64,000 nt of DNA from Cupriavidus taiwanensis LMG 19424 (GCF_000069785.1 NC_010528.1:2542001-2606000); one strand, 5' to 3'; counted from the stretch's first letter, positions 35,259 through 45,974 are shown. The notes: generated by a model not told the origin, from the letters alone. Numbers and translations: made by a program.

Positions 35259-37075
35259 CAGAACGCCACCCCCAGCGAGATATGCGGCCGGAACTGCTGC
35301 TCCTGGATGCCGTAGCCCACGTCAAGCTGCAGCGGGCCCACCGGCGTGCGCCAGCGCACGCCCACGCCCACGCCGTTGTAGATCGTCACGCCGCGCAGGT
35401 TGTCGGCGGCCGTGCCCAGGTCCCAGAACACCGCCACGCCCCAGTCCGGCTTGAACCAGTACTGGTACTCCAGGCTGCCGGTGCCGAGGTACTTGGCCGG
35501 CAGGATGCTGGAGCCGCTGGGGGTGCCGATCGACTGGTAGGTGTAGCCGCGGATCGAATCGGTGCCGCCGGCGCGGAAGCGCAGCGTTGCCGGGATCTGG
35601 CTCGAACTGTCACCGGTCAGGTCGGCGCCCAGTTCCAGCCGCGCCACCACCAGGTCGCGCTTGCCCACCGGGATGTACTGGCGGATACGGCCATACAGGC
35701 GCAGGAAGGTGGCATCGCTGAGCAAACCCCGCGCGGCCACGCCGACCTGGGTGCTGATCACATTGCCGCGGCGCGGGAACACCGGGTTGTCGACGTCGCG
35801 CCGGGTCCAGGCGAAGGCCGGCACCAGGGCCTTGCTGATCTGGGCGGCCTGGCCCTCGGGCAGCAGCTTGTCATAGTAGAAGTCGAGCGACGTGGTGACG
35901 TCGTACTTCTCGCGCGAGCGCGAGCGCTTCAGGCCCGCGCGCAGGCTGGTGGTATCGGTGTTCTCGAGATCGATGGTGCGCTCGTAGCTGCTGTACACGC
36001 TGTTGCGGTAGGCGCCGCGCGACGGCGGCATCGCCGCCTCGGCGAACAGGTAGGAGCGCTTCTGTTCGATGCGCGCCTGCGAATCGAAGGTCCAGGCGCG
36101 GTTGAACAGGTTGTAGTAGGAATAGCGCCCTTCGACCTGCGCGCCGGTATCGGTGGTAAAGCCGACGCCGCTGTTGAGCCGGTGCACCGGGTATTCGCGC
36201 ACGCGCACCGACACCGGCGCGGTGACCACGCCGTCCGGCGCCTGCTCGGCATCCGGCGGCGGCTCCAGGTCGACCTGCACGTTGGAGAAATACGGCTGGT
36301 TCTGGATCGCGCGCTGCAGCTCCAGCAGCCGCTCGACCCGGTACGGCTCGCCCTCGTTGAGCGGGTTGACGTTGACGATGATCTGTTCCGGGTAGCGGCG
36401 CGTGCCGGTGACCTTGAGCGGACCCAGGCGGTAGGCCGGGCCGCTGGCGTAGTGCGCCGACAGGTCCGCGCGCAGCTCGTCCGGCTCGACCCGCGCCTGC
36501 GACGCGGCCAGCCGCGCGCCGTAGTAGGTGTGGCTCTGCAGCGTCACCAGCGCGTCTTCCTTGGCCTTGTCCCAGTCGTCCTGGCGGAACGGCTGGCCCG
36601 CGGGCAGGCCCCACTTGGCCTTCATTTCCGCCACCTGTTCGGGCGACTGGGTCGCGGCCGGACCGGTCACCTGCAGGTCGACGTTGCGGATCAGCGTGCG
36701 CGCGCCGGGGTCCACCATCACATGGACCACGCGCTTGTCGCCCTCGCCCTCGACGCGGGTGGTGGTGGTGGGATCGAAATAGCCTTCGGTGGAGGTGAAG
36801 GCCCGCACCTGCTCGCCGACGGTCTCGACCATGTAGTCGAACTGGTCCTGCGACAGGTCGGTGCGGTCCTTGTAGCGGGCCAGGTCGAGGTGCTCCTCCA
36901 GCATCTCGCGGATCGGCTTGGGCGCTTCGACCTCGACCTTGTAGGCCGCCTGGGCGCCGCCCGCCGCCAGTGCCAGCACCGTGCCCAAGATCCTGAGCAC
37001 GCCCGCGGCGCGCGCGGCCAGGCGCCTGGCGGCATGGCCAGCCGAATCAGCGGTGATAGCGGTGTCTTGCGGCAT
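35258..37075 (-). CDS. tamA: Outer membrane protein TamA (Omp85 family)
   Basis: Omp85-family barrel working with TamB in assembly of outer membrane components. The ATG at 37075 (MPQDTAITADS) gives 605 residues: a signal region to about residue 44 (GTVLALAAGGAQA), three POTRA-like domains to about residue 265, then a 16-strand barrel. GGTDSIRGYTYQSIG near residue 500 is the conserved Omp85 RGY motif of the barrel lid loop, and the C-terminus ends in the beta-signal LGVAF with a terminal Phe. tamB follows with a four-base overlap. Confidence 0.93.
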   Translation of the reverse strand: MPQDTAITADSAGHAARRLAARAAGVLRILGTVLALAAGGAQAAYKVEVEAPKPIREMLEEHLDLARYKDRTDLSQDQFDYMVETVGEQVRAFTSTEGYFDPTTTTRVEGEGDKRVVHVMVDPGARTLIRNVDLQVTGPAATQSPEQVAEMKAKWGLPAGQPFRQDDWDKAKEDALVTLQSHTYYGARLAASQARVEPDELRADLSAHYASGPAYRLGPLKVTGTRRYPEQIIVNVNPLNEGEPYRVERLLELQRAIQNQPYFSNVQVDLEPPPDAEQAPDGVVTAPVSVRVREYPVHRLNSGVGFTTDTGAQVEGRYSYYNLFNRAWTFDSQARIEQKRSYLFAEAAMPPSRGAYRNSVYSSYERTIDLENTDTTSLRAGLKRSRSREKYDVTTSLDFYYDKLLPEGQAAQISKALVPAFAWTRRDVDNPVFPRRGNVISTQVGVAARGLLSDATFLRLYGRIRQYIPVGKRDLVVARLELGADLTGDSSSQIPATLRFRAGGTDSIRGYTYQSIGTPSGSSILPAKYLGTGSLEYQYWFKPDWGVAVFWDLGTAADNLRGVTIYNGVGVGVRWRTPVGPLQLDVGYGIQEQQFRPHISLGVAF

Positions 37076-37254
37076 CGCCCGATTGTCCACACATACAAAG
37101 TCGGTATTTGACCACACCCGGCCGCGTGCCCGGAACTTTCCCGCCCGTTGCAGCCCCCCGCCTGCGGTCCGGCGTGCATCCCGGGGGGCCGATACTGTAA
37201 AATCATGGCCCACTGTACCTATCTGGCGCCCGCACGGGTGCATCCCGGTTGAAC

Positions 37255-37446
37255 ATGGCCCTCTACGAATCCGATATCACCCAGTTCCTGAAGCAGCTCA
37301 AGCAAGAGCGCCCGACGCTGGAGGCCGAGCAGCGCGACGGCCGCGCCCTGCTGTGGGACAAGGCACCGATCGACCTCGAAGAGCGCGCCCGCGCCCAGGC
37401 TTCGCGCGTGGCGCAGAAGCCCTACGTCTACTCGCAGGACAACTGA
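37255..37446 (+). CDS. DUF3460 family small protein
   Basis: A 63-residue protein, MALYESDITQFLKQLKQE at the N-terminus and RAQASRVAQKPYVYSQDN at the end, matching the DUF3460 family found in Burkholderiales. It is charged and has no signal or membrane segment. It precedes scpA by 40 bases, and a TAAAAT at 37198 could be its -10 element. Function is unknown; constant linkage to scpA is the only clue. Confidence 0.85.
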   Translation: MALYESDITQFLKQLKQERPTLEAEQRDGRALLWDKAPIDLEERARAQASRVAQKPYVYSQDN

Positions 37447-37486
37447 TCCCCGCCGCCCCCGAGCCCGAACCCGAGCCGACCGCACC

Positions 37487-38377
37487 ATGAGCGCAGGCGA
37501 CCAGGACAAGCTGCCGCTGCCCGTGGAACTGCCCGCCGTGGCGCCCGCCGCCCCGGGCACGGCCGGCCCCGCCGACATGGTCGACGGGATGGCGTTCGCG
37601 CGCCTGTACGGCGAGCCGCTGTTCAAGCTGCCGCAGGACCTGTACATCCCGCCGGACGCGCTCGAGATCTTCCTCGAAGCCTTCGAGGGCCCGCTGGACC
37701 TGCTGCTGTACCTGATCCGCAAGCAGAACTTCAACGTCCTCGACATCCCGATGTCGCAGGTCACCCGGCAGTACCTGTCGTATATCGAGCAGATCCGCAA
37801 GACCAACCTGGAGCTGGCGGCGGAATACCTGCTGATGGCGGCGATGCTGATCGAGATCAAGTCGCGCATGCTGCTGCCGGTCAAGAAGGCCGACAGCGAC
37901 GAGGAAGCCGAGGACCCGCGCGCCGAGCTGGTGCGCCGCCTGCTGGAGTATGAGCAGATGAAGCTGGCCGCGCAGCGCCTGGACACGGTGCCGCAGCTGG
38001 GCCGCGATTTCCTGCGCTCGCAGGTCTATATCGAGCAGAGCCTGGCGCCGCGCTTTCCCGACGTGGAAACCGTCGACCTGCAGGCGGCCTGGGCCGACGT
38101 GCTCAAGCGCGCCAAGCTCAACCAGCATCACAAGATCTCGCGCGAGGAGCTGTCGGTGCGCGAGCATATGAGCCAGATCCTGCGCCGGCTGCAGCATGCG
38201 CGCTTCATGGAGTTCTCGGAGCTGTTCGAGGACGCGGTGCGCTCCGGCAAGGGCGTGCCGGTGGTGGTGGTGAACTTTATCGCCATGCTGGAGCTGTCGC
38301 GCGAATCCCTGGTGGAGATCACCCAGGCCGAGCCGTTCGCGCCGATTTATGTGCGATTGGCGTACAGCCCCAGCTGA
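37487..38377 (+). CDS. scpA: Segregation and condensation protein A
   Basis: Kleisin subunit bridging the SMC heads in chromosome condensation. The 296-residue protein shows the kleisin N-terminal motif FEGPLDLLLYLIRKQNFNVL near residue 65, YLLMAAMLIEIKSRMLLP near 115, and a C-terminal winged-helix part with VVVNFIAMLELSRESLVEI that contacts the SMC cap. An N-terminal extension of about 60 residues precedes the core. scpB is not adjacent here. DUF3460 lies upstream and panC downstream on the same strand. Confidence 0.95.
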   Translation: MSAGDQDKLPLPVELPAVAPAAPGTAGPADMVDGMAFARLYGEPLFKLPQDLYIPPDALEIFLEAFEGPLDLLLYLIRKQNFNVLDIPMSQVTRQYLSYIEQIRKTNLELAAEYLLMAAMLIEIKSRMLLPVKKADSDEEAEDPRAELVRRLLEYEQMKLAAQRLDTVPQLGRDFLRSQVYIEQSLAPRFPDVETVDLQAAWADVLKRAKLNQHHKISREELSVREHMSQILRRLQHARFMEFSELFEDAVRSGKGVPVVVVNFIAMLELSRESLVEITQAEPFAPIYVRLAYSPS

Positions 38378-39364
<987 letters not shown>

Positions 39365-39387
39365 GCGGCGCATCCGCGTCCGCCAAA

Positions 39388-39418
39388 CAAAAAGGCAGGC
39401 CCGGCGGCCTGCCTTTTT
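39388..39418. terminator. Bidirectional terminator between panC and the PepSY gene
   Basis: Stem GGCAGGC (39394-39400) / GCCTGCC (39407-39413) flanked by A residues on the left and T residues on the right, so it works in both directions for two convergent genes. Confidence 0.85.
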
Positions 39419-40611
39419 CATGCCTGGCGCATGCCGGCGCGCTGCGCCGCCTTCACGACATGCCGCTGGTGGCCGCGCCGCCGCTTCCACCAGATCAGCA
39501 CGCCGGTCACGGCGAAGGCCAGCGGCGCCAGCCCGAACAGCGTGATGAAGAGCCGCCCCGGCAGGCCGAATGCTTCGCCGGTATGCAGCGGAAACTGCCA
39601 GTTCAGCAGCGTGTCGCCGGCGGGCGCCTGCTGCGGGTCGCGCACGCCAAGCGGCGCACCGGTCCAGGCATCGAGCCAGAGCCGCGTGGCGCCGGTGTGC
39701 TGGCGCACTTCGCCGGGCTGGCACAGCCGGATCTCGAAGGCGTCGCCGGGCTTGCGCGGGAAGCCGATGCGGGTGACCTGCGCGTGCGGGAACTGCGCGT
39801 GCGCCGCGGCCATGATCTCGCCCGCTTCGAGCGGCCTCGCGCCCGCCGGCGCAGGTGCCGAGGCGTGCTTGACGGGCGGCGTCACCGTCATCACCCCCGC
39901 CACGATGGGCGTCACCCACTTCGGCAGGTTCAGGTACCAGCCGGAAAACGCGATGATGGCCAGCACCGGCGCGGCCAGGATCCCCCCCGCACGGTGCAGC
40001 GAGTAATTGAAGCGCGACCATGAGCCGCCATGCGTGATGCGAAACGCCTGCACCACCGAGCGCAGCTTCATCTTGGGCCACCAGGCGGCGACGCCCACCA
40101 GCGTGGTCAGCAACAGCAGCATGCCGGCCACGCCGGTGATGGTCTTGCCGGTATCGCCCGCCAGCAGGTAGCGGTGCAGATGGAACAGCGTGGGCAGCAG
40201 CAGCCGGCGCGACAGCCCCGCCTCGCCCCAGACACGCTCGCCCTTCACCGCCAGTGTGACCGGGTCGACCATGACCTGGCGCGAGCGCCCCGGCACCGCG
40301 CCGTCGGGCCCCTTGACCGGATACCAGGCGATAAAGACGCCGTCGGCATGGGTCGGCAGCATCAGCAGGTTGGGTTTGCCGTAGGGCGGCGCCGCCAGCC
40401 GCTCGGTCACCGCCTGGACGGTGTCCGGAGTCACCGGCGCCGCCATCGGCGCGGAAGCCACCAGCAGGTCGGGATTGAGCCAGGCATCGAGTTCATCGCG
40501 CCAGGCGATGGTCATGCCGGTCAGCCCCATCAGGACGAACAGCAGGCCAAGACTGAGGCCGATATAGCGATGGAGCTTGACGAGGACGACGCGCAGGCGG
40601 CCGGTAACCAT
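39418..40611 (-). CDS. PepSY-domain membrane protein (PiuB-like)
   Basis: Inner membrane protein of 397 residues from the ATG at 40611. Membrane segments are at about residues 15-35 (IGLSLGLLFVLMGLTGMTI), 140-165, 190-215 and 350-375; the first follows the typical VKLHRYIGL. The periplasmic loops contain PepSY-like domains (for example EIMAAAHAQFPHAQVTRIGF). Such proteins are often iron-regulated and linked to siderophore or heme uptake as reductases, but the substrate here is unknown. It ends in a basic tail. It is convergent with panC and stands alone. Confidence 0.85.
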   Translation of the reverse strand: MVTGRLRVVLVKLHRYIGLSLGLLFVLMGLTGMTIAWRDELDAWLNPDLLVASAPMAAPVTPDTVQAVTERLAAPPYGKPNLLMLPTHADGVFIAWYPVKGPDGAVPGRSRQVMVDPVTLAVKGERVWGEAGLSRRLLLPTLFHLHRYLLAGDTGKTITGVAGMLLLLTTLVGVAAWWPKMKLRSVVQAFRITHGGSWSRFNYSLHRAGGILAAPVLAIIAFSGWYLNLPKWVTPIVAGVMTVTPPVKHASAPAPAGARPLEAGEIMAAAHAQFPHAQVTRIGFPRKPGDAFEIRLCQPGEVRQHTGATRLWLDAWTGAPLGVRDPQQAPAGDTLLNWQFPLHTGEAFGLPGRLFITLFGLAPLAFAVTGVLIWWKRRRGHQRHVVKAAQRAGMRQA

Positions 40612-40743
40612 GACGGGGTAGAGTACGTTGAGCGGACGCTGCAAGGCGCGGAATATGGCGGAAAAGCCATCTCAGCGCCATGATGCGAATGCGAAGGATT
40701 CGCGATTCTAGCAGGGACTTTTCACGCCGCTATACGCATCGCG

Positions 40744-40809
40744 GCCGCCTTAGTGCCGCCTTAGTGCCGCCTTAGTGCCGCCTTAGTGCCGCCTTAGTGC
40801 CGCCTTAGT
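40744..40809. repeat. Six tandem copies of an 11-bp repeat
   Basis: GCCGCCTTAGT is repeated six times without a mismatch. The last copy contains the cobQ stop codon (TAA on minus), so the array is the immediate 3' flank of cobQ. Because 11 is not a multiple of three, the minus-strand TAA occurs in all three frames across the array. Confidence 0.95.
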
Positions 40810-42328
40810 GACGCAATGGCGCCAACAGTGCCGCAAGGTCGAGGTGCGCCGCCATGGTGTCGGCCAGGCGCTCGATCGACGCTTCGCGCAGCGCGTCGAG
40901 ATCGACGGCCTGGGCCTGGTCCAGTCCGGCCCAGCGCAGCAGCGCCTGGCACCCGCCGGGATCGTCGAACAGGCCGTGGACATAGGTGGCCAGCACCTGG
41001 CCGTCGCCCGAGCGTGCCCCGTCCGGCCGCAGGGTGCCGTCGCCGCGGTCCAGCCACAGCGCCGGCTGCTCCAGGCCCTTGCCGCTGGTGACGCCGAGGT
41101 GGATCTCGTAGCCGCGCACCGGCGCGCCGGCCTCGGCCGTTTCCAGCGCCAGCCGGCCGCGCACCTGGCGCAGCTGCTTGTCGGCGGCCAGCGTGGTTTC
41201 GTAATCGAGCCAGCCCAGCCCCGCGCTGCTGCCGGCAGGGCCTTCGCGGCCGTCGGGGTCGTGCACCTGACGCCCCAGCATCTGCATGCCGCCGCAGATG
41301 CCGACCAGCTTGCCACCATAGCGCAGGTGCCGCGCCAACGCGACGTCCCAGCCGTGGGTGCGCAGGAACTCCAGGTCGCCGCGCACGTTCTTGCTGCCGG
41401 GCAGCACCACCAGGTCGGCGGGCGGGATCGGCCGGCCCGGGCCGACAAACTGCAGGTCCACCTGCGGATGCGCGCGCAGCGCGTCGAAGTCGGTATGGTT
41501 GGCGATGCGGGGCAGCACCGGCACAATCACGCGCAGGCGCTGCGCGCCCTGGCCACCATCGGCCTGCGCGCCGATGATGGCATCCTCGGCATCGAGGTGC
41601 AGGCCGTGCAGGTAGGGCAGCACGCCGAACACCGGCTTGCCGGTACGCGCCACCAGCCAGTCCAGTCCCGGCTCCAGCAGCCCGATATCGCCGCGGAAGC
41701 GGTTGATGATGAAGCCGGTCACGCGCGCGCGCTCGCTGTCGGACAGGCAGTCGAGCGTGCCCACCAGGTGCGCGAACACGCCGCCGCGGTCGATGTCCGC
41801 GACCAGCACCACCGGGCAGTCGACCTGCTCGGCAAACCCCATGTTGGCGATGTCGCGTTCGCGCAGGTTCACTTCCGCCGGGCTGCCGGCGCCCTCCACC
41901 AGCACTACCTGATAGGCCTGCGCCAGGCGTGTGTGCGAGGCCAGCACGGCCTTCATCGCCTCGGGCTTGTAGGCGTGGTAGGCGCGCGCGTCCAGGTCCA
42001 GCCGCGCCCGGCCGTGGATGATGACTTGCGCGCCGGTGTCGCTGCTGGGCTTGAGCAGCACCGGGTTCATGTCGGTATGCGGCGCCAGCCGCGCGGCCTG
42101 GGCCTGCAGCGCCTGGGCCCGGCCGATCTCGCCGCCGTCGGCGGTGACGGCGCTGTTCAGCGCCATGTTCTGAGGCTTGAACGGCACCACGCGCGTGCCG
42201 GCACGGGCCAGCACCCGGCACAGGCCGGCGACGATGGTGCTCTTGCCGGCATCGGAGGTGGTGCCCTGGACCATCAACGTGCCGCGCAGGGCACGCGGCG
42301 GCTGGAATTGCGTAGCGTCTGGTTGCAT
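40805..42328 (-). CDS. cobQ: Cobyric acid synthase
   Basis: Amidates the b, d, e and g side chains of adenosylcobyrinic a,c-diamide using glutamine and ATP. The 507-residue protein has an N-terminal dethiobiotin-synthetase-like ATPase ([20 protein letters not shown] near residue 20, [10 protein letters not shown] near 50) and a C-terminal type 1 glutaminase-like domain with [18 protein letters not shown] (catalytic Cys) near residue 340. The ATG at 42328 is chosen from conservation of the start; no strong ribosome site is visible. It is divergent from cobU with 68 bases between, and its stop lies in an 11-bp tandem repeat. Also called cbiP. Confidence 0.96.
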   Translation of the reverse strand: MQPDATQFQPPRALRGTLMVQGTTSDAGKSTIVAGLCRVLARAGTRVVPFKPQNMALNSAVTADGGEIGRAQALQAQAARLAPHTDMNPVLLKPSSDTGAQVIIHGRARLDLDARAYHAYKPEAMKAVLASHTRLAQAYQVVLVEGAGSPAEVNLRERDIANMGFAEQVDCPVVLVADIDRGGVFAHLVGTLDCLSDSERARVTGFIINRFRGDIGLLEPGLDWLVARTGKPVFGVLPYLHGLHLDAEDAIIGAQADGGQGAQRLRVIVPVLPRIANHTDFDALRAHPQVDLQFVGPGRPIPPADLVVLPGSKNVRGDLEFLRTHGWDVALARHLRYGGKLVGICGGMQMLGRQVHDPDGREGPAGSSAGLGWLDYETTLAADKQLRQVRGRLALETAEAGAPVRGYEIHLGVTSGKGLEQPALWLDRGDGTLRPDGARSGDGQVLATYVHGLFDDPGGCQALLRWAGLDQAQAVDLDALREASIERLADTMAAHLDLAALLAPLRH

Positions 42329-42396
42329 CGCCGGATTATCGCACCGCCCTGCACGCGGGCCGTGCCATGCCCGGATGCGGCGGCTACAATACGCGG

Positions 42397-43071
42397 ATGG
42401 AAACCCCGGCCATCGCACCCGCCACCGCGTCCGGCACCGCCCCCGCCGCGCAGCCGCGCGCAGCCGCCAGGGGCACTGGCGGCCGCCAGCTGACGCTGGT
42501 GCTGGGCGGCGCCCGTTCCGGCAAGAGCCACTTTGCCGAACAACTCGCCACCGACCACGCCACCATCACCGGCGGGCCGGTCACCTATATCGCCACCGCG
42601 CGCCAGGACCCGGCCCATGCCGACCAGGAACTGGAAGTCCGCATCGCCCTGCACCGCGCGCGCCGCCCCGCCGACTGGCGCCTGGTGGAAGAGCCGGTGC
42701 ACCTGGCCGACGCGCTCTATGCCAACGCGCGCCACGACGGCTGCATCCTGGTGGATTGCATGACGCTGTGGATCAACAACCTGCTCTTTCCCGATGGCCG
42801 CAGCTACCCCGAGCACGGCGTGATTACGCCGCCGGCGGCGTTCACCGAAGAAATCGAGGCGCTGCTCAACGCGCTGCCGACGCTGCCCGGCCACGTCATC
42901 CTGGTTTCCAACGAGATCGGCTTCGGCGTGATCCCGATGGGTGCCATCACCCGCTTCTATGTCGATGAACTGGGCCGCCTGAACCAGAAGCTGGCCGCCG
43001 CGGCAGACTGCGTGCGGCTGCTGGTGGCGGGCATCCCGGTGGCGGTAAAGGGCCCCGATCCCGCATGCTGA
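42397..43071 (+). CDS. cobU: Adenosylcobinamide kinase / phosphate guanylyltransferase
   Basis: Bifunctional enzyme that phosphorylates adenosylcobinamide and attaches GMP, 224 residues. P-loop [15 protein letters not shown] near residue 40; [18 protein letters not shown] near 70 with the His region that accepts [16 protein letters not shown] near 125 and [11 protein letters not shown] near 170 are all typical. An Ala/Pro-rich N-terminal extension of about 30 residues precedes the core. It opens the plus-strand set cobU-cbiB-cobD-btuF and overlaps cbiB by seven bases. Also called cobP. Confidence 0.95.
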   Translation: METPAIAPATASGTAPAAQPRAAARGTGGRQLTLVLGGARSGKSHFAEQLATDHATITGGPVTYIATARQDPAHADQELEVRIALHRARRPADWRLVEEPVHLADALYANARHDGCILVDCMTLWINNLLFPDGRSYPEHGVITPPAAFTEEIEALLNALPTLPGHVILVSNEIGFGVIPMGAITRFYVDELGRLNQKLAAAADCVRLLVAGIPVAVKGPDPAC

Positions 43072-44039
43072 TGCTGGCCTGGCCGGCATGCGTGGCAGCG
43101 GCATGGATCGGGACACTGCTGGACCGCTGGCTCGGCGAGCCGCGGCGCTGGCATCCGCTGGTCGGCTTCGGCCGCATCGCCGCCGCACTGGAACGCCGCC
43201 TCAACCCACCCCCGCAACGTAGCGCGCCATGGCGCCAGCGCCTCGCCGGACTTGCCGGCTGGTGCGTGCTGGTGCTGGCGCCGGCGGCGCTGGCATGGTG
43301 GCTGGTCGCCGCGGCGGCGAGCTGGCATCCGCGCGCCGCACTGGCGCTGCATGCGCTGGCGCTGTACGCGGCGCTGGGCGCGCGCAGCCTGCACCAGCAT
43401 ATCGCCCCGATCGCCGGCGCGCTGGCCGTAGCCGACCTGCCCGCGGCGCGCGCGCTGACCGCGCGCATCGTCTCGCGCGACACCGCCGATGCCGACACCG
43501 AAGCACTGGCCCGCGCCGCCTGCGAATCGGCGCTGGAAAACGGCAACGACGCAGTGTTCGGCGCGCTGTTCTGGTTCCTGGTCGGCGGCGCGCCGGCCGT
43601 GATCGTGTTCCGGCTGGCCAATACGCTCGATGCGATGTGGGGCTACCGCACGCCTCGGCTGGTGTATTTCGGCTGGGCCGCGGCGCGCCTCGACGATGCG
43701 CTCAACCTGGTGCCGGCACGGCTGACCGCGCTGTCGTATGCGCTGCTCGGCGCCACCGCGCAGGCACTGCGCTGCTGGCGCACGCAGGCCCCGGCATGGT
43801 CGAGCCCCAATGCCGGCCCGGTGATGGCCGCGGGTGCCGGCGCCATTGGCGTGCGGCTTGGCGGCCCGGCGCGCTATCACGGTGAAATCGAGCCACGCCC
43901 GCCGCTGGGCGCCGGCTCCGCGCCGCAGGCAGCGCATGTGATGGCCTGCCTGCGGCTGGTCGAACGCACGCTGTGGCTGTGGCTGGCACTGGCAGGCGCC
44001 AGCGCGCTCGCCGCACTGATGGTATCCGCACCGGCATGA
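43065..44039 (+). CDS. cbiB: Adenosylcobinamide-phosphate synthase
   Basis: Membrane enzyme attaching aminopropanol (or its phosphate) to adenosylcobyric acid. The 324-residue protein has several hydrophobic segments and family motifs DRWLGEPRRWHPLVGFGR near residue 25, IVSRDTADADTEALARAACES near 138 and NGNDAVFGALFWFLVGG near 165, then NTLDAMWGYRTPR. It overlaps cobU by seven and cobD by four bases. Named CobD in the Pseudomonas scheme. Confidence 0.95.
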   Translation: MLMLAWPACVAAAWIGTLLDRWLGEPRRWHPLVGFGRIAAALERRLNPPPQRSAPWRQRLAGLAGWCVLVLAPAALAWWLVAAAASWHPRAALALHALALYAALGARSLHQHIAPIAGALAVADLPAARALTARIVSRDTADADTEALARAACESALENGNDAVFGALFWFLVGGAPAVIVFRLANTLDAMWGYRTPRLVYFGWAAARLDDALNLVPARLTALSYALLGATAQALRCWRTQAPAWSSPNAGPVMAAGAGAIGVRLGGPARYHGEIEPRPPLGAGSAPQAAHVMACLRLVERTLWLWLALAGASALAALMVSAPA

Positions 44040-45052
44040 ACACCACCCTGCCCCCGATCCGCCATGGCGGCGACCTGCTGGCCGCGGTGCGCCGCTACGG
44101 CCGCCCCGCCGACGACTGGCTCGACCTCTCCACCGGCATCAACCCCGATGGCTATCCGGTGCCGGCGCTGCCGGCGCACGCGTGGCAGCGGCTGCCGCAG
44201 GACGATGACGGCCTGGCCGAACTGGCCGCGGCGGCATGCGGCGCGCCCCATGCGCTGCCGGTGGCCGGCTCGCAGGCCGCGATCCGCACGCTGCCGGCGC
44301 TGCTGCGACCGGGCCGCGTCGGCATCGCCGCGCTGGGGTACAGCGAATACGCGCCGGCGTTCGCTGCCGCGGGGCATACCGTGGCGCTGCTGGACGAAGC
44401 GGACTTCACGCGGCCCGAGCTGACCGACACGCTCGATCATCTGGTCGTCGTCAACCCGAACAACCCGACCGCGCGCGTGCTGCCCGCCGCGACGCTGCTG
44501 CGCTGGCATGCCGCGCTGGCCGCGCGCGGCGGCACGCTGCTGGTCGACGAAGCTTTTATCGATTGCCTGCCGGGCGCTTCCGTCGCCGCGCACAGTGAAA
44601 GCCCCGGGCTGGTGGTGCTGCGCTCGATCGGCAAGTTCTACGGCCTGGCCGGCATCCGCTGCGGCTTCGTGCTGGCGCAGCCGGCACTGCTGGACGCGCT
44701 GCGCGCGCGCCTGGGCCACTGGACCGTCGCCGGCCCGGCGCGCGAGGTGGCGCGCCGCGCGCTGGCTGACGCGGCGTGGCAGCAGGCCACCCGGGTCCGG
44801 CTGCAGGCCTGCGGCGCGCGCCTGGCCAGCATGCTGGACCGCCACTGCCTGCCGCCGGTGACGCACCCGCTGTTCTGCTGGGTCCCGCATCGCGACGCCG
44901 CGCGGCTGCACCACGGCCTGGCGCAGCACGGGGTCTGGACCCGCTATTTCGATGCCGCCGGCGGCTGCGCCCCGAGCCTGCGCCTTGGCCTGCCGCCGGA
45001 CCAGCCTCTCGCCTGGCAGCGGCTGGACGCGGCGCTGGCGGCCGCTGCCTGA
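44036..45052 (+). CDS. cobD: L-threonine-O-3-phosphate decarboxylase (PLP)
   Basis: PLP enzyme of the aminotransferase fold that makes aminopropanol phosphate for CbiB. The 338 residues include IRHGGDLLAAVRRYG at the start, LDLSTGINPDGYP near residue 34, VVNPNNPTARVLP near 140, VDEAFIDCLPG near 175 and LRSIGKFYGLAGIRCGF near 200 with the PLP lysine. The start overlaps cbiB by four bases and btuF follows by 16 bases. In the Pseudomonas naming this gene is cobC; whether it decarboxylates threonine phosphate is taken from the family. Confidence 0.92.
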   Translation: MNTTLPPIRHGGDLLAAVRRYGRPADDWLDLSTGINPDGYPVPALPAHAWQRLPQDDDGLAELAAAACGAPHALPVAGSQAAIRTLPALLRPGRVGIAALGYSEYAPAFAAAGHTVALLDEADFTRPELTDTLDHLVVVNPNNPTARVLPAATLLRWHAALAARGGTLLVDEAFIDCLPGASVAAHSESPGLVVLRSIGKFYGLAGIRCGFVLAQPALLDALRARLGHWTVAGPAREVARRALADAAWQQATRVRLQACGARLASMLDRHCLPPVTHPLFCWVPHRDAARLHHGLAQHGVWTRYFDAAGGCAPSLRLGLPPDQPLAWQRLDAALAAAA

Positions 45053-45068
45053 CTCTCTGACGCAAGCC

Positions 45069-45974
45069 ATGCCGAACCGCCTGATCCCGCTGATTGCCTC
45101 CGCCCTGCTGCTGCCAGCGCTGCCCGCCGCTGCCACGGTCTCCGCCATCGACGACACCGGCCAGACCGTGACCCTCGCACAGCCGGCGCGCCGCGTGATT
45201 TCGCTGGCGCCGCACGTCACCGAGATGCTGTTCGCCGCGGGCGGGGGCGACCGCATCGCCGGCACCGTCAGCTACAGCGACTACCCACCGCAGGCGCGCG
45301 AGATCGCGCGCGTGGGCGACAACAAGGCGCTGGACCTGGAGCGCATTGCCGCGCTCAAGCCGGACCTGATCGTGGTGTGGCGCCACGGCAATGCGCAGAA
45401 GCAGACCGACCGGCTGCGCGCGCTCGGCATCCCGGTGTTCTACAGCGAGCCGCGCCGGCTGGCGGCAATCCCCGACACCATCGAGAAGCTCGGCACGCTG
45501 CTGGGCACCGAGGCCACCGCGCGGCGCGCCGCCGACGGCTTCCGCCAGCAGGTGGAAACGCTGCGCAAGACCTATGCGGCGCGCCCGCCGGTCACCGTGT
45601 TCTACCAGGTCTGGCAGCAACCGCTGATGACGCTCAACGGCCAGCACCTGGTCAGCGACATGCTGACGCTGTGCGGCGGACGCAACCTGTTCGCCGCCGA
45701 GGCGCCGCTGGTGCCGACCGTGTCGGTCGAAGCGGTGATCGCGGGCAATCCGGAAGCAATGGTGACGGCGGGGATCGGTGCCACGCGCTCGGACCAGCCG
45801 CTGCCCGATTTCGAGATGTGGCGGCGCTGGAAGCAGGTCACGGCAGTGGCGCGCAACAACCTGTTCGTGATCGACGGCGACCTGATCAACCGTGCCGGCC
45901 CGCGCGCGGTCCAGGGTGCCGCACAGATCTGCAAGGACCTCGACACCGCGCGCAGCCGGCGGCCCGCGCGCTGA
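45069..45974 (+). CDS. btuF: Periplasmic cobalamin-binding protein BtuF
   Basis: Substrate-binding protein for the B12 ABC importer. The 301-residue product has a signal peptide (cleavage near AAA-TVSA, about residue 22) and the two-lobed helical-backbone fold: RRVISLAPHVTEMLFAAGGG near residue 40, GTVSYSDYPPQAREIARVGD near 65, IAALKPDLIVVW near 95 and WRRWKQVTAVARNNLFVIDG near 255. It is encoded with the cobinamide genes on plus, not with btuC and btuD, which are on minus across the convergent junction. The stop is immediately followed by the end of cobC. Confidence 0.93.
   Translation: MPNRLIPLIASALLLPALPAAATVSAIDDTGQTVTLAQPARRVISLAPHVTEMLFAAGGGDRIAGTVSYSDYPPQAREIARVGDNKALDLERIAALKPDLIVVWRHGNAQKQTDRLRALGIPVFYSEPRRLAAIPDTIEKLGTLLGTEATARRAADGFRQQVETLRKTYAARPPVTVFYQVWQQPLMTLNGQHLVSDMLTLCGGRNLFAAEAPLVPTVSVEAVIAGNPEAMVTAGIGATRSDQPLPDFEMWRRWKQVTAVARNNLFVIDGDLINRAGPRAVQGAAQICKDLDTARSRRPAR

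Noticed and set aside
30672..35315. Plus-strand open frame of about 1547 codons opposite tamB
   Set aside because: Low-complexity, Gln/Arg/Ala-rich shadow of a long GC-rich gene; tamB has clear domains and coupling to tamA.
40612..40644. Earlier TTG start for the PepSY protein
   Set aside because: The ATG at 40611 lies just before the conserved KLHRYIGL, and no ribosome site supports the TTG.
40744..40809. CRISPR-like array
   Set aside because: The 11-bp units are directly adjacent without spacers and there are no cas genes; it is a simple tandem repeat.
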